Positions 1 to 10,252 of a DNA stretch of 64,000 nucleotides are shown here, piece after piece. The stretch is from Halichoerus grypus (lineage: Eukaryota > Chordata > Mammalia > Carnivora > Phocidae): positions 48,254,628 through 48,318,627 of the forward strand of contig NC_135722.1 in assembly GCF_964656455.1 (NCBI RefSeq). The letters run 5' to 3'. The position numbers and the translations under genes were made by a program. The notes beneath the pieces are model-generated. The model did no database searches and was not told where the DNA came from. It saw only the letters and a program-made list of their open reading frames with translations. Position 1 is the first letter of the stretch; each line of letters begins with the position of its first letter.

Positions 1-2508
1 AAAACTTCCAAACTCATTTTATGAGGCTAGCATTACCTTGATCCACAACCAAAGACCCCATCAAAAAGGAGAATTACAGACCAATATCCCTGATGAACAT
101 GGATGCAAAAATTCTCACCAAAATACTAGTTAATAGGATCCAACAGTACATTAAAAGGATTATTCACCACGACCAAGTGAGATTTATTCCTGGGCTGCAA
201 GGTTGGTTCAACATCCGCAAATCAATCAATGTGATACAATACATTAATAAAAGAAAGAACAAGAACCATATGATCCTCTCAATAGATGCAGAAAAAGCAT
301 TGGACAAAGTACAGCATCCTTTCTTGATTGAAACTCTTCTGAGTGTAGGGATAGAGATACTCCATATCATAAAAGCCATCTGTGAAAAACCCACAGCAAA
401 TATCATTCGCAATGGGGAAAAACTGAGAACTTTCCCCCTAAGGTCAGGAACATGGCAGGGTTGTCCACTATCGCCACTGCTTTTCAACATGGTACTAGAA
501 GTCCTAGCCACAGCAATCAGACAACAAAAAGAAATAAAAGGCAACCAAATCGGCAAAGAAGAAGTCAAACTCTCACTGTTTGCAGATGATATGATACTTT
601 ATGTGGAAAACCCAAAAGACTCCACCCAAAACTGCTAGAACTCATACAGGAATTCGGTAAAGTGGCAGGATATAAAATCAGTGCACAGAAATCAGTGGCA
701 TTCCTATACAGCAACAACAAGACAGAAGAAAGAGAAATTAAGGAGTCAATCCCATTTATAATTGCACCCAAAACCATAAGATACCTAGGAATAAATCTAA
801 CCAAAGAGGCAAAGGATCTGTACTCAGAAAACTATAGAATACTCATGAAAGAAATTGAGGAAGACACAAAGAAATGGAAAAACGTTCCATGGATTGGAAG
901 AACAAATATTGTGAAGATGTCAATGCTACCTAGAGCAATCTACACATTTAATGCAATCCCTATCAAAATACCATCAACTTTTTTCAAATAAATGGAACAA
1001 ATAATCCTAAAATTTGTATGGAACCAGAAAAGACCCCGATTAACCAGAGGAATAATGAAAAAGAAAAGCAAAGCTGGTGGCATCACAATTCCAGACTTCA
1101 AGCTCTATTATAAAGCTGTAATCATCAAGACAGTATGGTCCTGGCACAAAAACAGACACATAGATCAATGGAACAGAATAGAGAGCCCAGAAATGGATCC
1201 TCAACTCTATGGTCAAGTAATCTTCGACAAAGCAGGAAAGAATGTTGAGTGGAAAAAAGACAGTCTCTTCAACAAATGGTGTTGGGAAAATTGGACAGCC
1301 ACATGCAGAAGAATGAAACTGGACCATTTCCTTACACCACACACAAAAATAGACTCCAAATGGTTGAAAGACCTCAATGTGAGACAGGAGTCCATCAAAA
1401 TCCTAAAGGAGAACACAGGCAGCAACCTCTTCGACCTCAGCCGCAGCAACTTCTTCCTAGAAACATTGCCAAAGGCAAGGGAAGCAAGGGCAAAAATGAA
1501 CTATTGGGACTTCATCAAGATAAAAAGCTTTTGCACAGCAAAGGAAACAGTCAACAAAACCAAAAGACAACTGACAGAATGGGAGAAGATATTTGCAAAT
1601 GACATATCAGATAAAGGGCTAGTATCCAAAATCTATAAAGAACTTATCAAACTCAACACCAAAGAACAAAGAATCCAATCAAGAAATGGGCAGAAGACAT
1701 GAACAGACATTTCTGCAAAGAAGACAACCAAATGGCCAACAGACACATGAAAAAGTGTTCAACATCACTCCTCATCAGGGAAATCCAAATCAAAACCTCA
1801 ATAAGATACCACCTCACACCAGTCAGAATGGCTAAAATTAACAAGTCAGGAAATGACAGATGTTGACAGGGATGTGGAGAAAGGGGAACCCTCCTACACT
1901 GTTGGTGGGAATGCAAACTGGTTCAGCCACTCTGGAAAACAGTATGGAGGTTCCTCAAAAAGTTGAAAATAGAGCTACCCTATGTTATATGCAAACAATG
2001 AATCATGGAACACTACATCAAAAACTAATGATGTAATGTATGGTGATTAACATAACACAATAAAAAAAAAAAAAAACCAAGGGAGCCAGCAGCATAGAGG
2101 GGGGAGGGGTGGGGAAGGAGAAGCTATGGATGGTGACAATAAATTCTTGTGAGAAGGGGAAAAAAAAAAGAAAAAAAAGAAAGTAGAGCTACCCTACAAA
2201 CCAGCAATTGCACTACTGGGTATTTACCCCAAAGATACAAATGTAGGGATCCGAAGGGGCACATGCACCCCAATGTTTATAGCAGCAATGTCCACAATAG
2301 CCAAACTATGGAAAGAGCCTAGATTTCCATCAACAGATGAATGGATAAAGAAGATGTGTTATATATATATACAATGGAATATTGTGCAGCCATCAAAAAA
2401 ACCGAAATCTTGCCATTTGCTATGATGTGGATGGAACTAGAGGGTATTATGCTAAGCGAAATAAGTCAATCAGAGAAAGACAAGTATCATATGATCTCAC
2501 TGATATGA
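1..2508 (+). pseudogene. LINE-1 ORF2 remnant (RT domain to C-terminus), broken
   Basis: ORF2p is the L1 endonuclease/reverse transcriptase that carries out target-primed reverse transcription. The endonuclease part is outside the window. The RT palm is visible: a [10 protein letters not shown] motif near 455-487 and the catalytic FADD box at 579-590. The cysteine-rich C-terminal region ([10 protein letters not shown]) lies near 1886-1917. The frame is lost just after the FADD box, where one C is missing relative to copy B, giving a stop at 636-638. A TAA at 989-991 replaces a GAA codon of copy B. The frame slips again just before 1702, and the 196-bp insertion at 1983 splits the C-terminus. 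It cannot encode a working protein. Identity as L1 ORF2 is certain from extended similarity; the lesions are read directly from the sequence. Confidence 0.93.
1983..2178 (+). mobile_element. 5'-truncated LINE-1 stub with candidate 3' transduction
   Basis: About 80 bases of L1 3' UTR end (1983-2060) with AATAAA at 2059-2064 and an A run are followed by about 85 bases of non-L1 sequence. That segment has its own AATAAA at 2138-2143 and ends in a second A-rich tail (2160-2178). The block interrupts ORF2 of copy A exactly. The ORF2 sequence GAAAATAGAGCTACCCTA at 1965-1982 recurs with one mismatch at 2179-2196 as a target-site duplication. The simplest reading is one retrotransposition of an L1 read-through transcript that carried downstream DNA. 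Confidence 0.8.
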
Positions 2509-3025
2509 GGAATTTGAGAAACAAGACAGAGGATCATAGGGGAAGGGAGGAAAAAATGAAACAAGATGAAACCAGAGAGGGAGACAAACCATAAGAGACT
2601 CTTAATCTCAAGAAACAAACTGAGGGTTGCTGGAGTGGAGGGGGGTGGGAGGGTGGGGTGGCTGGGTGATGGACATTGGGGAGGGTATGTGCTATGGGAA
2701 GCACTGTGAATTGTCTAAGACTGATGAATCACAGATCTGTGAAACAAATAATACATTATATGTTAAAAAAAAATAGTAGGAAGGGAAAAATGAAGGGGGG
2801 GAATCGGAGGGGTAGACGAACCATGAGAGACTATGGACTCTGACAAACAAACTGAGGGTTCTAGAGGGGAGGGGGTTGGGGAGATGGGTTAGCCTGGTGA
2901 TGGGTATTAAGGAGGGCATGTATTGCATGGAGCACTGGGTGTTATATGCAAACAATGAATCATGGAACACTACTTCAAAAACTAATGATGACTAACATAA
3001 CATAACATAATAAAATAAAATTTAA

Positions 3026-3640
3026 AAAAATAGAACTATTCTACAATCCAGCAATTACACTACTAGGTATTTACTCAAAGAACACAAAAATACTAATTCA
3101 AAGTATACTTGTTCCCCAATGTTTATAATAGCATTATCTATAATAGTCAAACTATGGAAAGAGCCCAAATGTTCATCGAGTGATGAATGGATATAGAAGA
3201 TGTGGTATATATACATAATGAAATATTACTCAGCAGTCAGAAAGAATGAAATCTTGCGATTTGAAATGACATGGATGGAAGTAGAGGGTATTATGCTAAA
3301 TGAAATAAGTCAGTCAGAGAAAGACAAATGCCATATGATTTCACTCATATGTGGGATTTAAAAAACAAAATAGATGATCAAGGGGGAAAAAAGAGAGAGA
3401 GGCAAACAAGGAAACAGACTCTTAATTGTAGAACAAACTGTTGGTCAGCAGAAGGGAGGTGAGTGGGGGGATGGGTGAAACAGGTGATGGGGATTAAGGA
3501 GTGCTCTTGTTGTAATGTGCACCGGGTATTCTATGGAAGTGTTGAATCACTATATTGTACACCTCAAACTAATATTACACTGTGTGCTAACTAAATGGAA
3601 TTTAAATAAAAATTTGAAAAATAAGTAAATAAAATAAACT
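3026..3640 (+). mobile_element. Older LINE-1 3' end
   Basis: The ORF2 C-terminal codons (the region equivalent to 26217-26530 of copy B) are recognisable but more diverged. They are followed by a G-rich 3' UTR segment (about 3440-3530) and an AATAAA-rich A tail at about 3605-3637. The 3' UTR is an older type, with a GTTGAATCACTATATTG stretch, that also occurs at 9195 and 56020. Copy A sits directly upstream, so this is probably the element into which copy A inserted. Confidence 0.8.
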
Positions 3641-3998
3641 TACTGCCAACTCAAGAAGAAATACTGCTACCTCAAGAGATACTAATGAGTAAAAGACATG
3701 GACAGATAATTCACCAAAGAGGCATAAGCAGCAAAAAATGCGAAAAAAAATTTGATCTTTTAGTTATAAAAAAATATTGGTTAAAATAACAATGAAACAA
3801 TGTTTTCCCCGATTCCAAATTTGAAGAAATTTTTAAAAAGCTATAATGCTCAGTGTTAGTGAGGGTTACACTAGCATTAAAATCCTGTCTGGAAAATAAT
3901 TTGGAAAAAGTATACCAAAGTAGTTTATTAACATCCTCTGACTTAAGTAACCTTATTAATTGTAGTTCATGTTATTATTTTTTTTAAGATTACCAAGG
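3641..3998 (+). repeat. Decayed LINE-1-like segment
   Basis: A weak similarity to the L1 ORF2 C-terminal coding stretch (ACATGGACAGATAATTCACC near 3697) suggests an ancient plus-strand L1 relic. Too decayed to bound well. Otherwise AT-rich with nothing else recognised. Confidence 0.4.
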
Positions 3999-4196
3999 TT
4001 TTTTTAAATATTTTATTTATTTATTTGACAGAGAGAGAGAGAACACACAAGCGGGGGTAGTGGGAGGGAGAGGGAGAAGCAGAAGCAGACTCCCCACTGA
4101 GCAGGGAGCCTGATGTGGGACTCGATCCCAGGACTCTGGGATCATGACCTGAGCCCAAGGCAGATGCTTAACCAACTGAGCCACCCAGGTGCCCCT
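3999..4196 (-). mobile_element. Carnivore tRNA-derived SINE
   Basis: Reverse orientation: T-rich tail with (TTTA)n, GA-rich stretch, then the complement of the tRNA-like head ending at GCCACCCAGGTGCCCC. The head holds the pol III A and B box regions. No clear target duplication found. Confidence 0.93.
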
Positions 4197-4210
4197 GGAG
4201 TTTATGCTAT

Positions 4211-4557
4211 TAAAATAGGTGTTCAGAGAAAGACAATTATCATATGATCTCACTGATAATGTGGAATTTGAAAAACAAGGCAGAGGATCATAGGGGAAAG
4301 GAGGAAAAAATGAAACAAGACTAAACCAGAGAGGGAGACAAACCATAAGAGACTCTTAATCTCAGGAAACAAACTGAGGGTTGCTGGAGTGGAGGGGGGT
4401 GGGAGGGTGGGGTGGCTGGGTGATGGACATTGGGAAGGGTATGTGCTATGGGGAGCACTGTGAATTGTGTAAGACTGATGAATCATAGATCTGTACCCCT
4501 GAAATAAATAATACATTATATGTTAATTTACAAAAATGAAAAAAAATAAAATAGGTG
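4211..4557 (+). mobile_element. 5'-truncated LINE-1, short 3' UTR type
   Basis: The inserted part is 4222-4546, flanked by the direct repeat TAAAATAGGTG (4211-4221 and 4547-4557). It starts in the last codons of ORF2 and carries the G-rich first 3' UTR module (GGGGGGTGGGAGGGTGGGG at about 4394). It ends right after that module in an A-rich tail, so it lacks the second module seen in copies A and B. Confidence 0.92.
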
Positions 4558-5658
4558 CTATTTAAAAGGTTTAATTATCTAACAATAGAAACGAATCATT
4601 AAATGTTGAAAGATTAATAATATTTCAGCAATTATAAATCATATTCTTCAAGAAAATAACATTTGAAAACATTCACAAGGCAAATAAAAAACTAGACTAC
4701 AAAACTGTTTATATACCACGGCCATAAGTCTGCGTACATCTGTGCACACACACATACAAATAGCAACACGTGTGGGGAACATACCAGGTTCAGAGCTCAG
4801 CAGGAAGGGGGACCAGCACACGGCAGATGCAGTCGTGACGTAGGTACTGGTCTGGGATTACGACTTGTTTCCTCACTTAGCTTCTTTCTGTTTTCTCACT
4901 TAGCTAGAAAAATGTGGCCAATAGTCTTTGGTTCTGGCATGGGATTGGGAATGGCCTACTCCCAAGTGTCAGCATGATTTCCAGGCTCCATTATCTTCTA
5001 CATGGAAAATTTGTCAGCGAGCAGGAACAGTGACTTATACCTGAGAGCGTCCGAGTGGGAGGAAAAGAGAGATCATGTTTATTCCTCAGGAATACTGACA
5101 TGCCCTAGAGTAAGCGGACATTCTTCTGTAACGATGTTATCGGTAATACTTGAAACTCCAGTACACTGTTTATGTATTTGAAATGAAGTCCATTTCCTGT
5201 TTGTATTTTGTCGCTGGAAATTGCAAGGAGGTGGTCTTAAGAGAAATAAATTAAAAGTAGGCAGCCAAAACAAAAACAAAAACAAATACCAACACCTGTG
5301 CAGACGTAAAAACGCTACAGGAAAATATTCAAAACCTAATTTTATCTTTATGGGTGGATTACGAATGTGTTTTCTTTTATTCTCTTTCTTTATTTGGTAA
5401 TCTTGAAAATACTGAGAATGTTATATTTTTATAATTAAAGAATTTGGAGGAGAAGCATAAGGCGATACTCCTGAAACTAGGAGACATTCATTCATACACT
5501 GATTTAACCAATATTTACCAAGGGTCTACTGGTGCCAGTCGACTGTGTCAGGTCCTCAGTGTCTATGCAAAGGGTGAACAAAACAGGCATGATTCCTTCC
5601 CCCAGTGACCTTACAGTCCCTGTGCCTCTCAAGATTTGTATTTCTGGTTTTCAGCCTT
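4558..5658. other. Spacer, no gene recognised
   Basis: Mostly unique-looking AT-rich sequence with no coding pattern I trust. The part at about 5490-5620 (tandem CATTCATTC followed by a stretch like that of an ancient, widely scattered mammalian repeat) may be an old relic, family not assigned. Confidence 0.5.
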
Positions 5659-5916
5659 TCCTTTCTGAGTATTTTATTTATTTATTTATTTATCTATTTA
5701 TTTATTTATTTATTTAAAGATTTTATTTATTTATTTGAGAGAGAGAGAATGAGAGACAGAGAGCATGAGAGGGAAGAGGGCACAGGGAGAAGCAGACCCC
5801 CTGCTGAGCAGGGAGCCCGATGTGGGACTCGATCCCGGGACTCCAGGATCATGACCTGAGCCGAAGGCAGTTGCTTAACCAACTGAGCCACCCAGGCGCC
5901 CTCCTTTCTGAGTATT
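5659..5916 (-). mobile_element. Carnivore SINE with extended (TTTA)n tail
   Basis: Target duplication TCCTTTCTGAGTATT at 5659-5673 and 5902-5916. The tail side (5674-5716) is an expanded TTTA tetranucleotide run. The tRNA-like head ends at 5901. A clean, fairly young insertion. Confidence 0.95.
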
Positions 5917-5958
5917 ATCTCACTCAGAATAAATAGGTTGTATTTTCTCATACTCAGC

Positions 5959-5982
5959 AAAAAAAAAAGAGAGAGAGAGAAA

Positions 5983-6018
<36 letters not shown>

Positions 6019-6048
6019 AGAAAGAAAGAAAGAAAAAAAGAAAGAATA
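5959..6048 (+). repeat. (GA)n/(GAAA)n microsatellite
   Basis: An A run followed by GA dinucleotides and then GAAA tetranucleotides over about 90 bases; likely length-variable. Confidence 0.95.
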
Positions 6049-7029
6049 TTAGCTTGCTTTACTGCAAAGAAAAGCTAGCAACCAATTCTCTTAACTTGCT
6101 ATCCTTTTGCTCTAATGAGCTAACTGTGTCATCAGCAGCAGCCAAATTGCCAAATGACACCTTCCTTTCTCTCTGATGTGTTACCAGCCCAGGAGCTCAG
6201 TTTAGCAGAGTTCGGTGCTGAGGCCCAAAAGGAATGAATTGTTTCTTTTAAATAAACAGTAAGATGAGCTCTAGAAGAGCTACAGTGAGCTCCATTTTCC
6301 CCCTAAGATTTTGCTGACATTTCTACAATATAGTGTGTGTGTGTGTGCATAATGCACTAATGCATAAGTGCTGTGTATGCATTTATATATGTGTACTAGA
6401 TTTCTCAAGTGAAACTGAACAATTAATTCAAAATATATTTAATAAATGATTCCAAAATTAACTTTTGGTAAAGCTACTGCCCTATAACTCACTGATTGGC
6501 TGGGCCAGAATTTTAAAGCATTATTTTGCCTCCAGTTGGAAACACCTTCTGTCAGGCAGTCATTGGTCACTTAGAGAATCCCTTCCAAGTGGCAGTAATG
6601 ATCCTAGCCCCTGGGGAGATGGAGATGAATGAGGCAGTCGTTGGTCTTAACCCCCTTACCAGGGTGAGCAGAGGTGTAGAAAATATTACAGTAGTGTGAG
6701 CTAAGGTCTATGTTCCAGGTATTTTCAAGAAGCTTTGGGAGCCAAAGGAGAGATCATCTCATAAATTCTCATGAACATGTGCTATTTGTGTTAAGTTTGC
6801 ACACGTGTACAAGCTCAAATAGCACACAAAATGAGGGCAGGAAAAGAAGAGGCATGTGAAAATTGAGGAACCAACAAGAATACTATAAACTGTGAACCAG
6901 GATAATGTATTGACCTACTAATGGTTGTTTTATTTCTGCTGCTGTAAAAGAATTGAAAAGGATGTGAGCTCTTTTGTTTTTCTCATGTTTTCTCTCCTCT
7001 CCATTCTGACAAGTTATGGAACACTACTC
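6049..7029. other. Spacer, no gene recognised
   Basis: No open coding pattern, splice-flanked exon or recognised repeat apart from a short TG run near 6332-6346. Confidence 0.5.
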
Positions 7030-7200
7030 TAAATCCTTTCCTTAGCTATTAATTCAATCCTCCCGAAAGCACCATGAGAGAGGAACTACCATTCTCTCCA
7101 GTTTACAGATAAGAAAACTGAAGTGCATAACAGGTAAGTAACTTACTGCTTAGTGACAAACCCGAATTCAAACAGAGATTGGGTCAAAGCCTATATTCTA
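7030..7200 (-). repeat. MIR-like SINE relic
   Basis: The stretch TTTACAGATAAGAAAACTGA near 7100, followed by GTAAGTAACTTACTGC and GAATTCAAACAGAG, matches the reverse complement of the ancient mammalian MIR core and tRNA part. Diverged, as expected for its age. Confidence 0.7.
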
Positions 7201-7204
7201 CAAA

Positions 7205-7851
7205 CACTACCCAAACAAAGGATTCATATGCAGGATATGTATAAAGATCTCCAGCAATTCAAGAAGAAAAAACACAGAAAAATAGTCACCATAATAAAAT
7301 TCATAGAAGAAGAAATCTGATTGGAAATAAACATGCAAAAAGATGTTCAGCCTTATTTAGTTTTTGCAAAATAAAAGCAAGTAAAGCAATAACAGAGTGC
7401 CATTTTTCTGTCATCAAATAGGCATAAATTAAAAAGTCCTACAATGTCAATTATTTGCAAAGATTTGGGGGAAATGGAATTGTCCTACATTACTGGTAAG
7501 AATATGAATTGGCATAACAACTTCAGAGAGAAATTGGTAGCAGCTACGTAAACTTTATGATCCACTCTGGATGTACAAACTAGAAAAAAATTCTCACACA
7601 TATGCACCACAAAACATATAATGACAGTAATTAATCTATTGTTTTTGATCTATTAAATCTGACATCCTAAATGTCTATTACAAAGGGAACAGACAAGGGG
7701 CACCGAGGTGGCTCAGTTGGTTGAGCATCCGACTCTGGATTTCAGTTTGGGTCATGATCTTGTAGTTGTGGGATGGAGCCCCTCGTTGGGCTCTGCGCTC
7801 CACAGGGAGTCTGCTTGGGATTCTCTTCCTCTTCCTCTGCCTCTCCTGCTG

Positions 7852-7895
<44 letters not shown>

Positions 7896-8000
7896 AAATA
7901 AACAAATCTTTAAAAAACAAACAAAAAACCCCAAAGGAAACAGACGAAACTTGTTAGGTTGATAATCATGTTGTGAAATATTATACAGTGAATAAAAAAA
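7205..8000 (+). repeat. Ancient LINE-1 relic split by a SINE
   Basis: The order of features (AAACATGCAAAAAGATGTTCAG near 7330, then a hit to the region before the C-terminal cysteines, then a 3' end) follows the ORF2 C-terminus of an old L1. A SINE at 7696-7932 interrupts it. Many indels; no readable frame. Confidence 0.6.
7682..7947 (+). mobile_element. Carnivore SINE, older subtype
   Basis: Head GGCACCGAGGTGGCTCAG at 7698, a long CT run (7856-7892) and an A-rich tail. Imperfect target duplication AAAGG(G/A)AACAGAC at about 7682-7694 and 7933-7945. Confidence 0.93.
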
Positions 8001-8394
8001 TTGAGCTATATATAAATTACCTATGTCTGTAAGCAATTAACTACCATTAATTCTGGGTTGTGGGAGACTAGATATTTGTTATGTTATTCTTCTTGTTTTG
8101 CCATATCTTTAAAATTTCTTAGGAAAAAAAACACAATCTCCTAGGCAAGAGATCCTAAGGATATTTCCAACCCTTAGAAAAAGATGATCTCTCTTCCTGT
8201 CTCAAGGAAGGAAGCATAAATCCCGCAAGATACCATAAGTATCTCAGATCCCAATTATATTTCCCACTTTTTGCCACTTTCTTGACGTTGCAGAGGCAGA
8301 TAATTGAGTTTTTTGAAAGATTTATGATTATTTGACCCCCTCCCCATCTCTCCTCCTTGGGATTGTTGGTTCCAGGGCTAAAGGGTATCCTCTT
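7960..8394. other. Spacer, no gene recognised
   Basis: AT-rich sequence without recognised coding or repeat content beyond the tail of the flanking old L1. Confidence 0.45.
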
Positions 8395-8587
8395 CTTTTT
8401 TAAGATTTTATTTTTTTATTTGAGAGAGTCAGCGAGAGAGAGAGAGCACAAGCAGGGGGAGGGGGAGAGAGAGAAGCAGACTCCCCGTTGAGCTGGGAGC
8501 CTGATGAAGGGCTCGATCCCAGAACCCTGAGATCATGACCTGAGCTGAAGGCAGACACTTAAGTGACTGAGCCACCCAGGCACCCCT
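8395..8587 (-). mobile_element. Carnivore SINE
   Basis: T-rich tail, GA-rich body and complement of the tRNA-like head ending in GCCACCCAGGCACCCC. Diverged from the young subtype; target duplication not clear. Confidence 0.92.
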
Positions 8588-8599
8588 CACTTTTGGTTT

Positions 8600-9194
8600 T
8601 AATCAGAATGTTTTAGATTATGTTAAAAGCTTGGTATTAATCAGAATGCTGTGGATTATGTGCTTTGATGTTGTTTAGAGATAAAAGGACCTCAAATCAA
8701 AATGCCTTAAACCAAAACTGAAGCCCATTGGCTCATATATCTGGGAATTCCAGGGGTTAACAGTTCCTTCAGGAATTGCTAGACCCAGGAAATTAAATAT
8801 TAGATTCTTCTCCTCCCTCCTTTTTCTCCTCCTCCTTTTCATATTCCTCTTCAATTTTTAATTCTGCTCTTGTTGGCCTCATTTTCTCCTACTAGAGATG
8901 GACTTTTTCTATGCATTTAGGGAAGATGGTTGCCAGCAGCTGCAAGTTTACATGCTCTGAGTTTAGTAACTCCAGTGGAAAGACAGACACTTTTTCTCAG
9001 TGTCCATATATCAATCCCAAGAAAGGGTTTTGATATCCTTGTTTGGGCCAACTGTCTCTCCCTTGGACCACTTACTGTTACCATGAGGTGTGGGCACCAT
9101 GACGATACCCTACCAGAACAAAATGTAATGGGAATGGAGCAGTTTCCCCAATGGAAGAAGGGTACTATTACCAGACAAAAGAGAACAAATTGAT
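8600..9194 (-). repeat. Ancient interspersed repeat, family not assigned
   Basis: Sequence such as GGACCTCAAATCAAAATG, GATGGTTGCCAGCAGCTGCA and a later TTGGACCACTTACTG matches a repeat I have seen scattered in eutherian genomes, but I cannot name it safely. Orientation is uncertain. Short open frames on both strands overlap it and are not genes. Confidence 0.45.
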
Positions 9195-9383
9195 GGTTCC
9201 CAAAGGGGAGGTGGGTGGGGAAATGAGTGAAATAGGTGACAGGGATTAAGGAGGACACTTGCTATGATGAGCACAGGGTGTTGTATGGAAGTGTTGAATC
9301 ACTATATTGAACACCTGAAACTAATATTACACTGTATGTTAACTAACTGGAATTTAAATAAAAACTTTAAAAAAGAAAAATGG
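9195..9383 (+). mobile_element. LINE-1 3' UTR fragment, older type
   Basis: G-rich start (GGGGAGGTGGGTGGGG), then the older L1 3' end with GTTGAATCACTATATTGAAC, AATAAA near 9357 and an A tail. It lacks ORF2 sequence, so it is strongly 5'-truncated. Confidence 0.85.
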
Positions 9384-9635
9384 CCTTCTCTGAATCATCC
9401 TTCTATTGAGGCCAGCATGGTGGTGGCAGGATCAACATGATGGAGGATGGCAGGTCTAAAGTTCCAGGTGATGGCCCCAGAGCAAAGTAGGCAGACACCT
9501 AAGGCTTTTATGAAAGTAGATACGAGAAGCTAGATGATAACAAAGAAGTCTTCAGCATCAAATAGCCTAGAAGTAGATATGAGACAAAATCCTTCTTCCC
9601 TGAAATACACAGAGAAGGAAGAGTCTGGGATGGTA
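9384..9635. other. Spacer
   Basis: Nothing recognised. Confidence 0.5.
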
Positions 9636-10252
9636 TATTAGTCAGGATTACTCAGAGAAACAGAACCAATAGGACATATATATTCTGACATGCTTCTTTA
9701 CAGTGAAATATATGTACAGTGAAATATATGTGAGATATATATATATATACATCTCCTATTGGTTCTATTTCTCTGGATAACCCTAATACAATATAATAAT
9801 ATATTTATCATTAGGTATTAGATCATGCAATTATGGAGGCTGAGAAGTCCCAACATCTGCAGTCAGCAAGCTGGAGACCCAGGAGAGCTGATGTGTAATT
9901 CCAGTCTGAGTCTGAAGGTTTGAGAACCAAGAGAACCAATACTGTAAGTTCTATTCTGAAAGCCAGCAGACTCAAGACCCAAGAACTAATGTTTCAATCT
10001 GAGTCTGAAGGCTGGAGAAGACCAGCTCAGTAGTCAAGCAGGGTCACTTCTCCCTTTTGTTCTTTTCAGGCCTTCAACTTATCAGATGAGGACCACCTAC
10101 ATTAGGAGAGCAATCTGCTCTACTCAGTCTAACAATTCAAATGTTAATCTCATCCTGAAACACTTTCCCAGACACACCCAAAATAATGTTTGACCAAATG
10201 TCTGGGCACAGCATGGCCTGGTCAAGTTGACACATAAAATTAACCATCACAG
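9636..10252 (+). repeat. Eutherian interspersed repeat with inverted copy of its 5' end
   Basis: The element starts TATTAGTCAGGATTACTCAG and ends AAATTAACCATCACA. In between are phrases typical of one widespread mammalian repeat (GGAGACCCAGGAGAGCTGAT, AATGTTTGACCAAATGTCTG). TG-like start and CA end suggest an LTR, but I do not assign a family. A second, inverted copy of the first 35-39 bases lies at 9754-9788. A partial relative lies at 40936-41108. Confidence 0.75.

Larger units (their letters stand above)
1..3025 (+). mobile_element. LINE-1 copy A, cut by the window edge
   Basis: This is a carnivore-type LINE-1 that enters the window inside the reverse transcriptase region of ORF2. It runs through the ORF2 C-terminus into a two-module 3' UTR and ends in an A-rich tail near 3000-3025. 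Over most of its length it parallels the full-length copy at 19.9-27 kb (its first bases match from about 24226) with scattered substitutions. A second, tiny L1 insertion interrupts it at 1983-2178. It abuts an older L1 from about 3026, which suggests it landed in that element. The 5' part and the upstream target duplication lie outside the window, so total length is unknown. Confidence 0.93.
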
